NCBI RefSeq assembly: GCF_964355755.1
Contig: NC_092679.1
Coordinates: forward strand, 21,483,432 to 21,547,431
Reading direction: 5' to 3'
DNA from: Antedon mediterranea
Taxonomy: Eukaryota > Echinodermata > Crinoidea > Comatulida > Antedonidae
DNA length: 64,000 nucleotides
Positions within the stretch are counted from its first letter, which is position 1. Each line of letters opens with the position of its first letter. Positions 12,501-24,399 of the stretch are shown here, in pieces. The translations under genes were made by a program, and so were the position numbers. A model generated the notes under the pieces. It ran no database searches. It had not been told where the DNA came from and saw only the letters and a list, made by a program, of their open reading frames with translations.

Positions 12501-15500
12501 CATTTAAAGATGTTATCGAGATAGAAATTCAATCATAAAAGTAACAATAAATGTTCAAATAATATTTCATATTTGTGTAACAGAAAAAGCCAAAATGGCA
12601 GACATTTCAACCAAAATGGCCGCCATTTTATCCAACATGGCCGCCATTTTTATCTGAAATGGCTACATAATCAAATACATAGGCTATAACAAACATAATG
12701 ATATTTGTGTTTAATTACTTTAATTATTCGTCGTCATTTTAGCCATCACTATCACTGTCCGAATCGGATGTAGACAACAATGGTCATATGTTGATTTGAT
12801 TTGAATTCATTTGGAAAATCATCATAAAAAATACATACAAAGTGATAACATAAATTACGGACATTACAAATAATACATTTATAAAAGATTTTCCAGGATA
12901 GCCCAAAAAGCTTATCAGCTTATTTCCATTGGGATCCTTTACAATCTAAAATAAAAACATTACAAAATATTGCATTAAACACGTAAATATAACAAAAACA
13001 ATAATATAAAAAACAAGTTAAATTAAAGACTATGATTGACTTATATAGTTATTTGGTAGAACAGAAATGTGATTTAACATTTTTCTTAAAATTAAATTTG
13101 TTTTCTATTTGCTGAATGGAAAGAGGTAGGTTATTCCATGCCTTTATGCCTGTATAATAAAACGTAGATATTTGACTATCAGATTTAGGAACTGAAAATC
13201 CATTGACCTTACTTCTAGTCATATAATTAATGGTGGTTAGATGAAACTCTTTTAAACTTTTCAGTTAAATAAGGTACTGATTTTCCATAAAAAATCTTAT
13301 GAACATGATTAAGTTTGAGTTGGCAAATTCTATCCTCTAGACATAATTGACCGATTTGGTTCAGTTCGTCTTTACCAATATGTGCATGATCATTTTTATT
13401 TAATATAAACCTAGCAACTTTATTTTGACTGGTTTGAAGTCTTTTATTCACGTCTGCTTCGCATTTACACATCTCGGTACATTATAGATCCATATATTGG
13501 CCTGGAGATGTGCACGTAGTATGTGCTGGTGCAACACTCCAGAAGTTGGTGGCAATTTTTCCACACCTTGATTATTTGGCAGTGTTTTGAACCGCTGACA
13601 CCCTTTTAGTTCCAAGAAGACTGCACAGAAACTTCTCGCATCCTGCCTTCCCATTGAAAGATGGCATATTGTCTTTTCCGAGTTTGACTAGAGCTTCTAT
13701 GATGTGAGGAGGTGACTTCATATACAATCTTAAAAGCTGTTTTTTTCCTGTGACCCGTAACACCACATCCAGTGATAGCATAGAAACCTGGTAGTCCGGC
13801 TGCCTTTTCTGGTCCAAGGTGATCGTATATTGGTTGAAGAGTAATTTTTCTTCCTGTTTCAGCTGTGCCTGAGTGTTAAAATTCCAGTATTTTCCCCCAA
13901 CTGTTGTAGGCGCCTTAGAATTAAAACAAACCAGTCGGTATCTTGCGTGAAGAAGTCGACTTCATTTCCTGGTGTAGATGCTATTTCAATGCCATGAGGG
14001 ATCATTAGTGTGTCTACCTCTTCTTGGGTGTTCACGTGACTGTTACAATAGGATGATTAATATCACCTCAGCCTGTGAATCGCTATCTCATCATCGATGG
14101 AATGGCAGTTGTTCAAACTCTTATGAATGTTCAGACTTTTACCACCTGCAAAGATTTTGTGGAGGCATTTGTAGCCTGCATAGATTCTCTACTTAACAAA
14201 TACATTTATGTTGGTGGACGTGTTGTCTTTGACAATTATGAGAAGACACTTTCGCTTAAAGACGATATCCGATATCAATCATCTCCTCCTAACATTGTGG
14301 AAATTATTGTGGAAGATTCCACACTGATTAAAAACAAAGCAATATTCTTGTCAAGCAACACGACAAAAGATCAACTCACAATTTATCTTGCCGACAAATC
14401 AGTACGAAATTGTAAACATCCTATTGTAACAGTCATGCGACAAGATGAACACAAACACACCTGAACATTCCCCAACAACACCTGTGAGCACCCAAAGAAG
14501 AGGTAGATATACTAATGATCCCTCATGGTATTGAAGTAGCATCTACACCAGGAAATGAAGTCGACTTATTTGTTTTAATTTTAAGGCGCCTACAACAGTT
14601 AGGGGAAAATTCTGGTATTTTAACAGGCACAGCTGAAACAAGAAGAATTGCTCTTTAATCAATATACGATCCCCTTGGACCGGAAAAGGCAGCCAAACTA
14701 CCAGGTTTCCATGCTATCACTGGATGTACACAGGAAAAAACAGCTTTTAAGATGTATATGAAGTCATCTCCTCACATCATAGAAGCGTTAGTCAAACTCG
14801 GAGAAGACAATGTGCCATCTTTCAATGTGAAGGCAGGATGCGAGGAGTTTCTGTGCGGTCTTATTGAAACTAAAAGGGTGTCAGCCAAAGATTCATCAAC
14901 CCTGAGATGGAAACGGTTCAAAACACTGCCAAATAATCAAGGTGTGGAAAAATTGCCACCAACGTCTGGAGCGTTGCACCAGCACATACTACGTGCACAT
15001 CTCCAGGCCAATATATATGGAGCCATGTAACTATTGACCCAATAATTCCCGATCCATGCCAAAACTTGGCTGGTTTATAGAGAACGGTAAACTAAGACCA
15101 GTATTATACGAGAAGCAAACTGCTCCAGAAGCAGTTGTGGAGCTAATACGGTGTTCATGTTTAAGTACATGTTCCCATAATACATGCACGTGCAAGAAAA
15201 ACAATCTACAATATACCGAGATGTGTAAATGCGAAACAGACGAGAATAACTGTCACAATATATGACCATTGTTGTCTACATCCGATTCGGACAGTGATAG
15301 TGATAACGAAAGTGACGACAAATAAGTAAAGTAATTAAACACAAATATTATTATGTTGTTATGTTGGTTCCTTTATAGCCCATATATTTAATCAAAGTTA
15401 AAGAAAAAACAATTTTATTATGTGGCCATTTCAGATAAAAATGGCGGCCATGTTGGATAAAATGGCGACCATTTTGGTTGAAATGTCAGCCATTGTTCTG

Positions 15501-18500
15501 TTACACAAATGATGTGAAATATTATTTGAACATTTATTGTTACTTATATGACTGAATTTCCATCTCGATAAAACATCTTTTAATGCCATAAACTTACAAT
15601 ATTTAAAAAAAATTTGTCAAAAATGGCGACCAATTTGAAATTGCTGCCAACCCCCCTTGCCTATAAACACAAAATGGAGAAAATACTTTTTGGATTCAGT
15701 GATGTCTATTCTACAACATATCCAATTGTAAATATAGGTGAATAAAAAAATATTTGATTGATATATGTGGCAATTTTAGATAAAATGGTAGCCATATTGG
15801 CTAAAATGACAGCCATTTTGGGCATAATGGCGGCCATTTTGACTTGTTCAGTTACAAATATGATGTGAAATATTATTTAAACATTTATTGTTACTTTTAT
15901 GATTGAATTTCTATCTTGATAACATGTTTTAATGTCATAAACTTACAATATTTGAAACAATTTTGTCCAAAATGGCGGCCATTTTGAAATGGCTGCCAAT
16001 CCCCCTTGCGTATGAAAAAAAAAATGGAGCAAATACTTTTTGGATTCAGTGATGTCTATTCTACAACATATCTAATTTTTACCAAATATATGTGAATAAA
16101 AGTTTTAAAAAATATTTGATTGATATATGTGGCCATTTTAGATAAAATGGTGGCCATGTTGGATAAAATGGCAGCCATTTTGGGCATAATGGCGGCCATT
16201 TTGGCTTGTTCAGTTACAAAAATGATGTGAAATATTATGTGAACATTTATTGTTACTTTTATGATTGAATTTCTATCTCGATAACATCTTTTAATGCCAT
16301 ATACTTACAATATTTTGTCCAAAATGGCGGCCATTTTGAAATGGCTGCCAACACCCCTTGCGTATGAAAAAAAAAATGGAGCAAATACTTTTTGGATTCA
16401 GTGATGTCTATTCTACAACATATCCAAATTTTATGAAATATAGCAAAAAAAAATGCAACTTTCCAAAATATCCTAGACTATAATCTTCTTTAGCTATTCT
16501 ACAAATAAAGGCCAATTCAGACAGCTTCGTACGACGAGGCCCAACGAAACGTCTTGACTCGTCGGTGTTTTTTAGGTCGTCGGGAGAACATTATATTAAA
16601 CATAATTATTTAAAGATGTATTGTCCCCCAAAAACATGAAAATGAAGATTAACTAAATCAGACTTTGAATAGGTTAATTTGTAGTTTTAATAAAGTTAAT
16701 CCCTTCCGTGAAAAAAAAAAAAAAATGTTTTCTCATATAAAATGACAAAATAAATGGTCAAATTCAACCAAAACCCATTGGCTGGCAGCCAATTTGACTA
16801 TATTTTGCTTTAAATTCCTTTTTTTTTCAGGTAAATACATTTTTTTTGGATTAAATTTTTTTTCAAAGTGGATAACTATTACGGTATGTGATAATAAAAT
16901 GGCATATTAAAAAAAAAAATGTTTTTAATAAATTGTTCAGGGGGACAATACATCTTTAACTTTCTCTTCGTACGACGCTGTTTGAGTTTGCCTATATTAT
17001 GTGCCCCACTCTATACTTTAAATCTCAATAAAGTCCTTCAAATATCATATTTTTCTTATGAAATCATGCACTGATACCCTGACCTAAATTGCGTTTTGCT
17101 GTTATAACTAAATTATTACGATATTGAAATTACAAACATAGATATGTCGTTGACTACAATGTTGGAATATACAGATTTACCCATGACACAACCAAATATG
17201 GAAACTACGGCGGGTAAGTTTTAACCAAACTATTAAGCTATGTCAAGATAATAACATAAACACTCAATACATAGTAAAGAATAATATACTAACATAAAAT
17301 ATGTTTTTTCTCGATAGCTTATTTGCAACTACACACTGAACAATTTCTTTGTGGTGATGAAAACCAAGTTATATCATCGCCTGGATATCCAAACCAATAT
17401 GGAAACAACCAAAACATCAACTGGACATTTACTACTCACGTTGGAAGTTTGCTCTCTGTTGAATTCTACGATTTCTATCTTGAGGGATGTTGTGATTATG
17501 TGACTATTTACAGTGATGGAGACATGATTGGTAGATTCAGTGGTTCCAGTACACCACCAAAAACAATATCTACCAATAACACAATAACGGTTGTTTTCAG
17601 TACAGATGGTAGTGTGGTGGAGAAAGGATTTAAGGCTGAAGTATCTGTGTACCCGGAAGGTCAAGGTAGAGTTGATTATTATAATAATAATGAATGTTTA
17701 TGAAAGCAATGAAGATGATTTATATTCAACCATGTAGTTAGACAAATTCAACGGTTTACCAAAGCATTTGCCATCGTTGTAAATACTGAGATTGGAAACA
17801 ACTGATGTTTAGCCGATTTTCATGCTATATCTTGTTCAGCTGAACAAAACATCCTGTAGTATCGTGCAACTCACTGGCAGAAGAACATTGACAACGCTTT
17901 TGAAGAAGAAGGCTAGAATGTCAAGAGAGGTTATTTAGATGAAGGTTGCTGTCAGAAGACATGATAATGCAGGATGTTTATTGTCGCTAAACACGATACC
18001 GCTTGCGCATCAGGTGGTTTCTAAACAACTCTTTTGGACTGACAACGTTTATCATTATCCATGTTTTTTTTTCCTTTCCTCATCAGATGGCGAATGTTCT
18101 AACTTCAACGAAGGATTTTCTGACTGGGCTAACGTTGGTCCTAATAAGTGGTACCGGTCCTCCCAACGATATGTTAGCTATGAAGATCTAGGCAGCCGTT
18201 ACTCGGGATCAGGTAAAATATACTACGATTGATTCAATCATAATAAAAACCACACATAAACCGTATAAAAGTGAAGAATTGAATTGAACTCAATGTTCTA
18301 TCTTTTACTTTAATAAAGGAAGAAACCTATGAATGAAAACAAAACAAACAAACATAATAACGGCACATTCACTATTCTATTTGGTGTTCAATCATTACAT
18401 AAATGAGAGAAACAAACATGGAGCTTATGAATACAATATTACGTCACAGTTATTATATTTGCAATTGCCATACACTATTTCTATTTGATTTCAGATTATT

Positions 18501-21500
18501 ACATAAATGTGAGATGCAGTTATGGGGAAAGCGGAAACAAACATGGATATCTTAGTAATCACAATATACCAGAAAGTTGGAACCAAGCCTGTCTTCGATT
18601 TAACTATTATATGAGTGGATATTCAAGCCAACAGATCGATATATATCATTATTTTAACTATTATGATTCAGAAATTTTGTTTAGAGATTATGACGATTTC
18701 AGTCAAAAATGGAAGTCAAAAAGTATCGATTTCATTAGTAATAACTCCTCATTGACAATTTATGGTAGAGCCAATGGCGGTTATTACGATACAGAGATGG
18801 TTGCCATCGATGATATTTATATTAGTAAAGGAGCATGCTCCGAATATCCAGGTAAGTTATTAATATTGTTCATATTTACAATAGTGCAATTTATGGATGT
18901 TGCATGCGATTTTGATAATTAATATTTCCAAAGTAGAAATATATATTATTTATATAAACCATTAAAGATGTATTGTCCCCCAAAAACATAAAAAATGAAG
19001 ATTTATAAAATCAGACTTTGAATAGGCCATTTTGTAGTTTTAACAAACTTAATCACTTCCGTAGGAAAAAAAACCTGAATAACTAATATTTTCACTAATA
19101 AAATGAAAAAAAACCCGGTTAAATTTAACCAAAAACATATTGGCTGCCAGCCAATTTGACTATGTTTTGCTTTAAATTACAGTTTTTTTTAGGTAAAATA
19201 TTTTTTTTTCGATCCAATTTTTGGTAAAAGTGAATAACTATTATGTGGCATTAAAATGGCATATTCAAAAAAAATTAAAAAAAAATATTTTTTCAGGGGA
19301 ACAATACATCATTAAGGTATTTGTCACAAATTTCTCAATGAACAGATCAAACTTCTCCTTAAGAGTAAGAATTTCTAACAATATCGCCTAGTAATTGACT
19401 TCAAATTTCAACATTTGGTAGATGTAGTTATATAGGCACCTGCACCAACAAGTATAATTTAAATAAAAACACGTTTCTTGATTTCTAAAATGTTGCGTGA
19501 TTTAATCTTAAATGTGAAAGTAGACACCATTCGTATATTGTATTCAATGGATTCTCCTTGCCATTCTTCGAATAATTTTTTAATCGTACACGCATTTCCC
19601 TATAGATATACTACAGACTACAGCATCTCCTGAAAGAAGTACACAGTATCTAACCACATTTGAAGAAATTAGAACAACTGGTATGTAACTATTTTTTCAA
19701 AACGTATAAATAAAAAATGTATAATATGTACAAATGTTTGCTCATCATTCCCCCTTTCAGTTACCATCATTCATATTTAGCCTACACTCTTTCTCCTACA
19801 GAAATATCACCAACTACAGCCTCTCCCACAACTCAGCTTATTGTTACAACCCCTGAATGGATACAAACTGGTGAGTAATAAAACATGTCATTTATTTTGT
19901 TAAATTATTCTGCAGAGAACCTTATTATGATGAGTGGATATGTGTGACAGTGTGTATGAGTACACCGGGGTCTCAGAAGATTTACAAGTTCTTTAAATCG
20001 CACATGACTGAGATATGATGTACACTGGACCTACAACCACGTCAAGTGATCCAAGAAGCACCATGGAGCGAGTGAGCGCGCCTCGAACCCTTGCCGAACA
20101 AATGTGCTGTGCAATAATTCATACGGTACTTTTCTTTTCAGATGTTGTATGCAGTAATTCATACATGACAGTTTACCTTGATGCGGCTTCGCTTGAAAGT
20201 AATAGCACCGCACACTTTATCGACCCGATGTGTGGCACGATGGGATACACGTATCGTAACGGCATGTATTGGCTGTATTTATATACTAGATACGATCAAT
20301 GTCAAACCACTATGAAGGTACGCCTACTGTACAAAAGATCATAAATGTTACATTAAATAAAACAGTGACAAAATATTCCCACAATAAAACTCTTTGGTAC
20401 ATTTAAATCCAGGATTTTTTCTCTTGTTTGTTCTTAGAACAATTCACAAATTTTGTAATTTTTCTTTTTATCACGATGTAAAATCTTTCTTTGTGCTTTA
20501 TTTTTAGTCGACATTGGCTTCAACAACTTACAAAAATCAGGTAATTGTATCAAATGAAGGGGTTTCCACGATTTATAGGAAAGATGACAGTCGCATAACC
20601 GTCGAATGTGACCTAAAAAATACAGGTCACTCATCCGTTAGTTTTGATACATTGGGAACCGAAAAAGATTACCTAAAACGCGAACACGATAACTTTACTT
20701 TCGCAATGGAGCTGTACACAGACAGCAGTTATTCTACCCCATACCCGAGTTGGCAGTATCCGATCACATTGGAACTTGGAAGTAAAGTGTTTGTTGGTGC
20801 GAGTGTGAAGACTTTTAGTAATGATATGGTTCTGTTTGTCGATTCTTGCAAAGCCACACCAAACCCAGACCCTGATGCTCAGCCTAACTATGATATAATT
20901 AAAAACAGGTAGGCATAATATCAAAAATAATAATAATGCTTTGCACAGTAAATAGGATGAATTTAAAGCGTTTTTTTGGTTTTAAGTGATTCTACCTGGT
21001 TATCAATGGTTTAGAATAATTTTCATTTTGTTTATAATAAGTTGAATGGTTGTATTGACTAAATGTTTAGCTTCCACGGCAAAACAATAATAAAGTTGGA
21101 TCTTTGTTTTGTTTGCCAATTGTACACAACCGATTTCCTTTCTACTGACTCATATGAATATTTTCAGACTGCATTACCCAAAACAACCCTTATAAATGCC
21201 ACACGTGCCACACATGCGCACAGTGTCACGGTATTTACGTACCTATAGATAAAGTAGAAATGTCTACTTTGAAGCAGTAACAATTACTTCAGAGTTACTT
21301 AACAAAGTCATTTTAGATGGATGTATAGGCTAATACATGAATAAACCTTTTCTATCTTCTCTAGTTGTGATACAGACTCGACGGTTAGCTTTGACGGAAA
21401 ATCAACAGACGGAGATTTTTCCCGGGCGTTCTTTTCGTTTGAAACTTTTGGCTTCAACGGCGAACACTCAACGGTATAAATAAAATACAACTAATTATAG

Positions 21501-22215
21501 AGTTAATTTTAATATAATTAATTAATAAAATTTCTCCGGATACAATAAGTATGAAATGTAATCATGCACTTTTCATAGTAAGCTATTTGACGTTCTTCTT
21601 TTTGTTTCTAAATTAATATAGATTTTTGTTCATTGTCAACTTTCCATTTGCAATGAGAGTGACTGGAGATGCTCTAGGAACTGTAACCAACGACAACGCC
21701 GTGACGTCACACTACCCAATAAATTGTCTGACAGCATTTCGATTGAACTTGGACCTTTGGTGCTGAAAAGTCAAGATGCGAGCTCGAACATTTTACTTGA
21801 CGCTAAAGGTATACAATAATTTATTTACCTTTTTTTTAATGTCCTAAATACGATAATTGTAGGCTTAAAATTAGAATTTTTTTTTCTTTTGGGAAATAAA
21901 AACCGGAAAATGTTTAAGAATCAATAAACAACATTCAGATTTATATTTCACTATTTTCCTTTTTACATATACAATTCAATACTTTTTAATAAATAAAAAA
22001 TACATTTGTCAAAAATTTTGTAAATGATTTGTAATTATCTTTATTATTTATTTTCAGAGTCAACATCAACTGACGAATTCCAATCTTTTCCATCGATTTT
22101 GTTGATTGCTCTAAGTCTTGTTGTCATGGCAATAGGATGCAGCCTTTGGGTTATGGGCAGGAAAAATGACAAGACGTCTTACCAGAAACTGGAAAATCAC
22201 GTGGAAGAGATGTGA
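6573..22215 (+). CDS. MAM-CUB-MAM-ZP membrane protein (gene B)
   Basis: Complete 15-exon gene, about 890 residues. Exons: 6573-6633, 10111-10260, 10678-11013, 11801-11848, 17142-17213, 17318-17665, 18087-18212, 18495-18851, 19606-19680, 19802-19870, 20142-20317, 20508-20908, 21365-21473, 21622-21808, 22058-22215. Signal peptide 1-25 (FLCLYSVYFGIVTAG), split by intron 1 with matching phase. MAM 26-182 (FDWSRLNGST, TGPTNGHSG, GDIAIDDI), lacking the usual cysteines. Thr-rich linkers 183-222. CUB 228-335 (CGDENQVISSPGYPNQYGN). MAM-like 340-497. Thr-rich linkers 500-547. ZP 548 to about 800. RQRR 800-803. TM about 850-873. Exons up to the ZP module are all phase 1-1, typical of shuffled extracellular domains. 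Linker exons 11801-11848 and 17142-17213 have no counterpart in gene C. Likely an extracellular filament or surface protein; ligand unknown. The exon 3 acceptor (AAATATGAAG) is weak, and exon 1 is 3.5 kb from exon 2 across a satellite. Confidence 0.82.
6671..9970. repeat. 23-bp minisatellite, about 143 units
   Basis: Uninterrupted tandem array filling most of intron 1 of gene B. The core TAAACTCAACGTTTA has arms TAAAC/GTTTA around a 5-nt loop, followed by GAACGCAG. The marker variant ACTCAAAG occurs at 6676, 8194, 8401, 8838, 9091, 9275 and 9850, always an exact multiple of 23 apart, and the final degenerate unit at 9965 is 143 x 23 from the first, so there is no net indel. Common variants are CACAATG, CTTAACAT and TTTAAAAC. 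Early units are mixed, while later units are more uniform. Confidence 0.97.
11077..11285. mobile_element. MITE with about 55-bp inverted repeats
   Basis: In intron 3 of gene B. ATCGTTAACAATAATCGGCG near the left returns as CGCCGATTATTGTTAACGAT near the right. Left end AAAGCCTGTTTCCC, right end GTGACACC. No transposase inside. Target duplication not clear. Confidence 0.7.
12860..13450 (-). pseudogene. LINE reverse transcriptase 3' fragment
   Basis: Minus-strand remnant of a non-LTR retrotransposon RT C-terminus. It reads QNKVARFILNKNDHAHIG, LCLEDRICQLKLNHVHKIFY, PYLTEKF and then TGIKAWNNLPLSI in frame-shifted blocks. These match the pattern (QNKAARFI..., R..QLKL.H..KI, YTG...WN.LP) seen at the end of jockey/CR1-type RTs. 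It lies only in the left arm of the palindromic transposon, so it inserted after the arms formed. Its AT-rich tail (12810-12900) resembles 44160-44300. Confidence 0.7.
13448..13990 (-). pseudogene. Inverted copy of transposon-associated ORF
   Basis: Minus-strand mirror of 14500-15240, with blocks such as SPPHIIEALVKLGKDN and a terminal LPPTSGVLHQHILRAHLQAN. It is split over frames with stops. It belongs to the same uncharacterised mobile-element protein family as the right arm and is non-functional here. Confidence 0.65.
14075..15265 (+). pseudogene. Degenerate transposon-associated ORF
   Basis: Plus-strand remains of one long protein. The N-terminal block (14087-14462) has LIIDGMAVVQTLMN, VGGRVVFDNYEKTLSLKDD and VEDSTLIKNKAIFLSSN. 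The next blocks are PHGIEVASTPGNEVDL, PGFHAITGC, SPHIIEALVKLGEDNVPSF and LPPTSGALHQHILRAHLQAN. The last is PEAVVELIRCSCLSTCSHNT followed by a CTCKKNN...CKC cysteine tail. I recognise this order from an uncharacterised protein family that recurs near repeats in invertebrate genomes; the function is unknown to me. At least two frameshifts and in-frame stops (for example after RRIAL) make it a pseudogene. It is the only candidate for the protein that once moved this element. Confidence 0.6.
16509..16993. mobile_element. AAGGCCAATT-type MITE carrying a nested MITE
   Basis: Outer inverted repeats AAGGCCAATTCAGACAGC...TCGTACGACGA and TCTTCGTACGACGCTG...GTTTGCCT. A second, unrelated MITE (16609-16959) is inserted inside it. 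In intron 4 of gene B. Confidence 0.7.
16609..16959. mobile_element. MITE, TTAAAGATGTATTGTCCCC family (copy 1)
   Basis: Terminal inverted repeat TTAAAGATGTATTGTCCCC with its complement ending in ATCTTTAA. The interior has GGCTGGCAGCCAATTTGAC and poly-A/T tracts. Other copies lie at 18962-19315 and 57762-58071 (inverted). Eroded relics are at about 44042-44140 and 58691-58770. Confidence 0.8.
17666..18086 (+). other. Intron 6 of gene B, no other feature seen
   Basis: Separates the CUB exon from the MAM-like exons. Only the splice signals are recognised. Confidence 0.5.
18962..19315. mobile_element. MITE, TTAAAGATGTATTGTCCCC family (copy 2)
   Basis: Intron 8 of gene B, same orientation as copy 1 and full length. 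The right end has drifted to GGAACAATACATCATTAA. Confidence 0.8.
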
Positions 22216-22339
22216 AGCAAGAAGCTTTACTTTAGATTAAATTAGAAATGCTTACATTAATTAGATTCTACTGTTTGGCTTATTCTGTTCTGTTTCCAAA
22301 ATGTTATTTCAACCAATACAGTATACCAACTTCAAATTA

Positions 22340-22912
22340 TGTCGTTTAAATTAAATTAATTAAATTAATTAAAAAACACTTACAAAGTCTATTTAAAATT
22401 AATATCAATAAAGTTGTTTTGTTTCTTTAGTTTGGTGTAGTTTCTTTCTGAATTATATTAAAATATTTACGTATTTGGAAAAACTATTTATGAATTACAT
22501 GCCTTATGTTTACATAAGTCGTGTCATGATCGTCGTTTAAATTAAATTATTAATCGTGAAATCATATAAAACAGTTACAAAGTATATTTAAAATTAATAT
22601 CAATAAAGTTGTTTTGTTTCTTTAGTTTGGTGTAGTTTCTTTCTGAATTATATTAAAATATTTACGTATTTGGAAAAACTATTTATGAATTACATGCCTT
22701 ATGTTTACATAAGTCGTGTCATGATCGTCGTTTAAATTAAATTATTAATCGTGAAATCATATAAAACAGTTACAAAGTATATTTAAAATTAATATCAATA
22801 AAGTTGTTTTGTTTCTTTAGTTTGGTGTAGTTTCTTTCTGAATTATATTAAAATATTTACGTATTTGGAAAAAACTATTTATGAATTACATGCCTTATGT
22901 TTACATATCTAT
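22340..22912 (+). repeat. 195-bp tandem triplication with poly(A) signals
   Basis: Three tandem units downstream of gene B, starting at 22340, 22532 and 22727. Each contains ATCAATAAAGTTGTTTTG, so the AATAAA hexamer occurs at 22407, 22602 and 22797, exactly 195 bp apart. These are the likely 3' end signals of gene B. The last two units are almost identical, which points to very recent duplication. Confidence 0.9.
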
Positions 22913-23034
22913 TTTCCCAAATGTATTCATTATTTATAGTTTTTAAATTATTGCCCAAATAAAAATATTTTTCTGATCTAATAATCTTGTGTAATTATTT
23001 ACGTTAGTTGAAAAATGTTGACATTGGAAATATA

Positions 23035-23520
23035 GAAGATGATGAGGAAGATGTTGATGGCGATGTTGATATAAATAAATAAGATTATTGTTGTTGGAAA
23101 TGATAAGAGGTTCTGATAACTTCAACTTTATGTTGATTATGATTATGCTAATGATATAATGTTGATGAAATGTTAATTACTTATTATGGATTACTGGCGA
23201 CGACGAGGTGGTTGTGTCGATATTGATTAAAATGAAAAGCCTAATGATATAATGTTGATGAAATCTTAATTATCATGAAAGTGAATCAATTGAATGATGA
23301 TAATGTTGATGATTAAAATGTCTGCTGATGAAATGTAAATAGTTATTATGGGCGTGTTACTGATTACGAAAATGAAGATTTGATGATGATTAAACTGTTA
23401 AATTTAGTAAGTTACGATGGTGGTGATGATGACTAAAACGTAACCTTCTTGATGGTATAATGATGATTAGATGTAATGAATTTGTTGGCGACGATGATGA
23501 AACTGTTGATTAAAATGGTA
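23035..23520. repeat. GATGATG/GTTGATG low-complexity tract
   Basis: Degenerate trinucleotide-rich sequence (GATGATGATG, GTTGATGA) between genes B and C. No gene seen. Confidence 0.6.
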
Positions 23521-23869
23521 ACACTGTTTATAAATATTGATAATTTTTTTTTTCTTTTAACCTTTTCTTTTTTCTTTTGTGGGTTTCCCACTTTAATTTC
23601 ATCGTCATTAACATTGTTTCATTCATTATGATTTTTACATTTATACATCTAATTTATCATAATTACATAATTACAGTATTCGGTTTGCTACATGCTACAA
23701 ACCATAACCAAACTATTTGCAGTATAGGAATGTAGAAAACATGTACCAATTCGTTTAACCTTTATGTTATACAATTGTTGTATTCTTTTGTTTTGACCTG
23801 AAAAATGGAAATAAAAACCAAAGCTGAAATAGACAGTAGAAAACACCACCTGCAGTGAATCTTGGGAAA

Positions 23870-24260
23870 GAACTTATAACACAAGAATCTCCTGTTCGTC
23901 CGAAGCGCGTAACAATTTCGAAAGGCATTGTGGGATAGAATAGAGCTATGGGTGGCGCCATTGTGAGCCATGGAGTAGGGCGCCCGCATCAAATTAGAAA
24001 GTCAAAATCATAGAGGGGATCTGCTAATGCTCTAGGGGGGATAGAGTAATTGACTGAGGAGTAGGGCGCCCGCATCAAATTAGAAAGTCAAAATCATAGA
24101 GGGGATCTGCTAATACTCTAGGGGGGGGGGGGGGTAGAGTAATTGACTTCCTAGTTTGGAGGGGGCGCTGCTCCATGCAGTTTGGCCTTTTAAGCCTGTA
24201 CTTCCGATACTGTGTTTTGAATGCAAATTGAAGAACAGGAGATTCTTGTGTTATAAGTTC
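23870..24260. repeat. 28-bp inverted repeats around an 86-bp duplication
   Basis: 23870-23897 is the exact reverse complement of 24233-24260 (ends GAACTTATAACACAAG and CTTGTGTTATAAGTTC). Between them a block starting GTAGGGCGCCCGCATC occurs twice in tandem (23975 and 24061), each followed by CTCTAGGGGGG. Could be a degraded TIR element. Function unknown. Confidence 0.75.
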
Positions 24261-24399
24261 TTTGATCTTGGGCAGATTGAAAGATTTTTTTCCAAATGAT
24301 CGTAAAATCAAAACGGTACTGGGTATGACCAAATAGCGTTCATGTTCCCAACTAGTAAGAATACCTGATGAAGAAGCCAATATGTGGAGACTGTAGAAT

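Larger units (their letters stand above)
11979..16460. mobile_element. Large palindromic transposon in intron 4 of gene B
   Basis: Ends are inverted: AGTTGCATTTTTTTTTGC at the left and its complement GCAAAAAAAAATGCAACT at the right. Subterminal blocks of about 340 bp, rich in AAAATGGCGGCCATTTTG-like motifs, occur twice at the left (from 11993 and 12346) and three times, inverted, at the right (to 16440). Inside, 12732-12790 is the inverted copy of 15255-15330, and 13448-13990 of 14500-15240, so the element is a giant palindrome with a unique centre at about 14055-14430. It carries broken copies of a transposon-associated ORF and a LINE fragment. No target duplication found. Superfamily not assigned. 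Confidence 0.8.
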
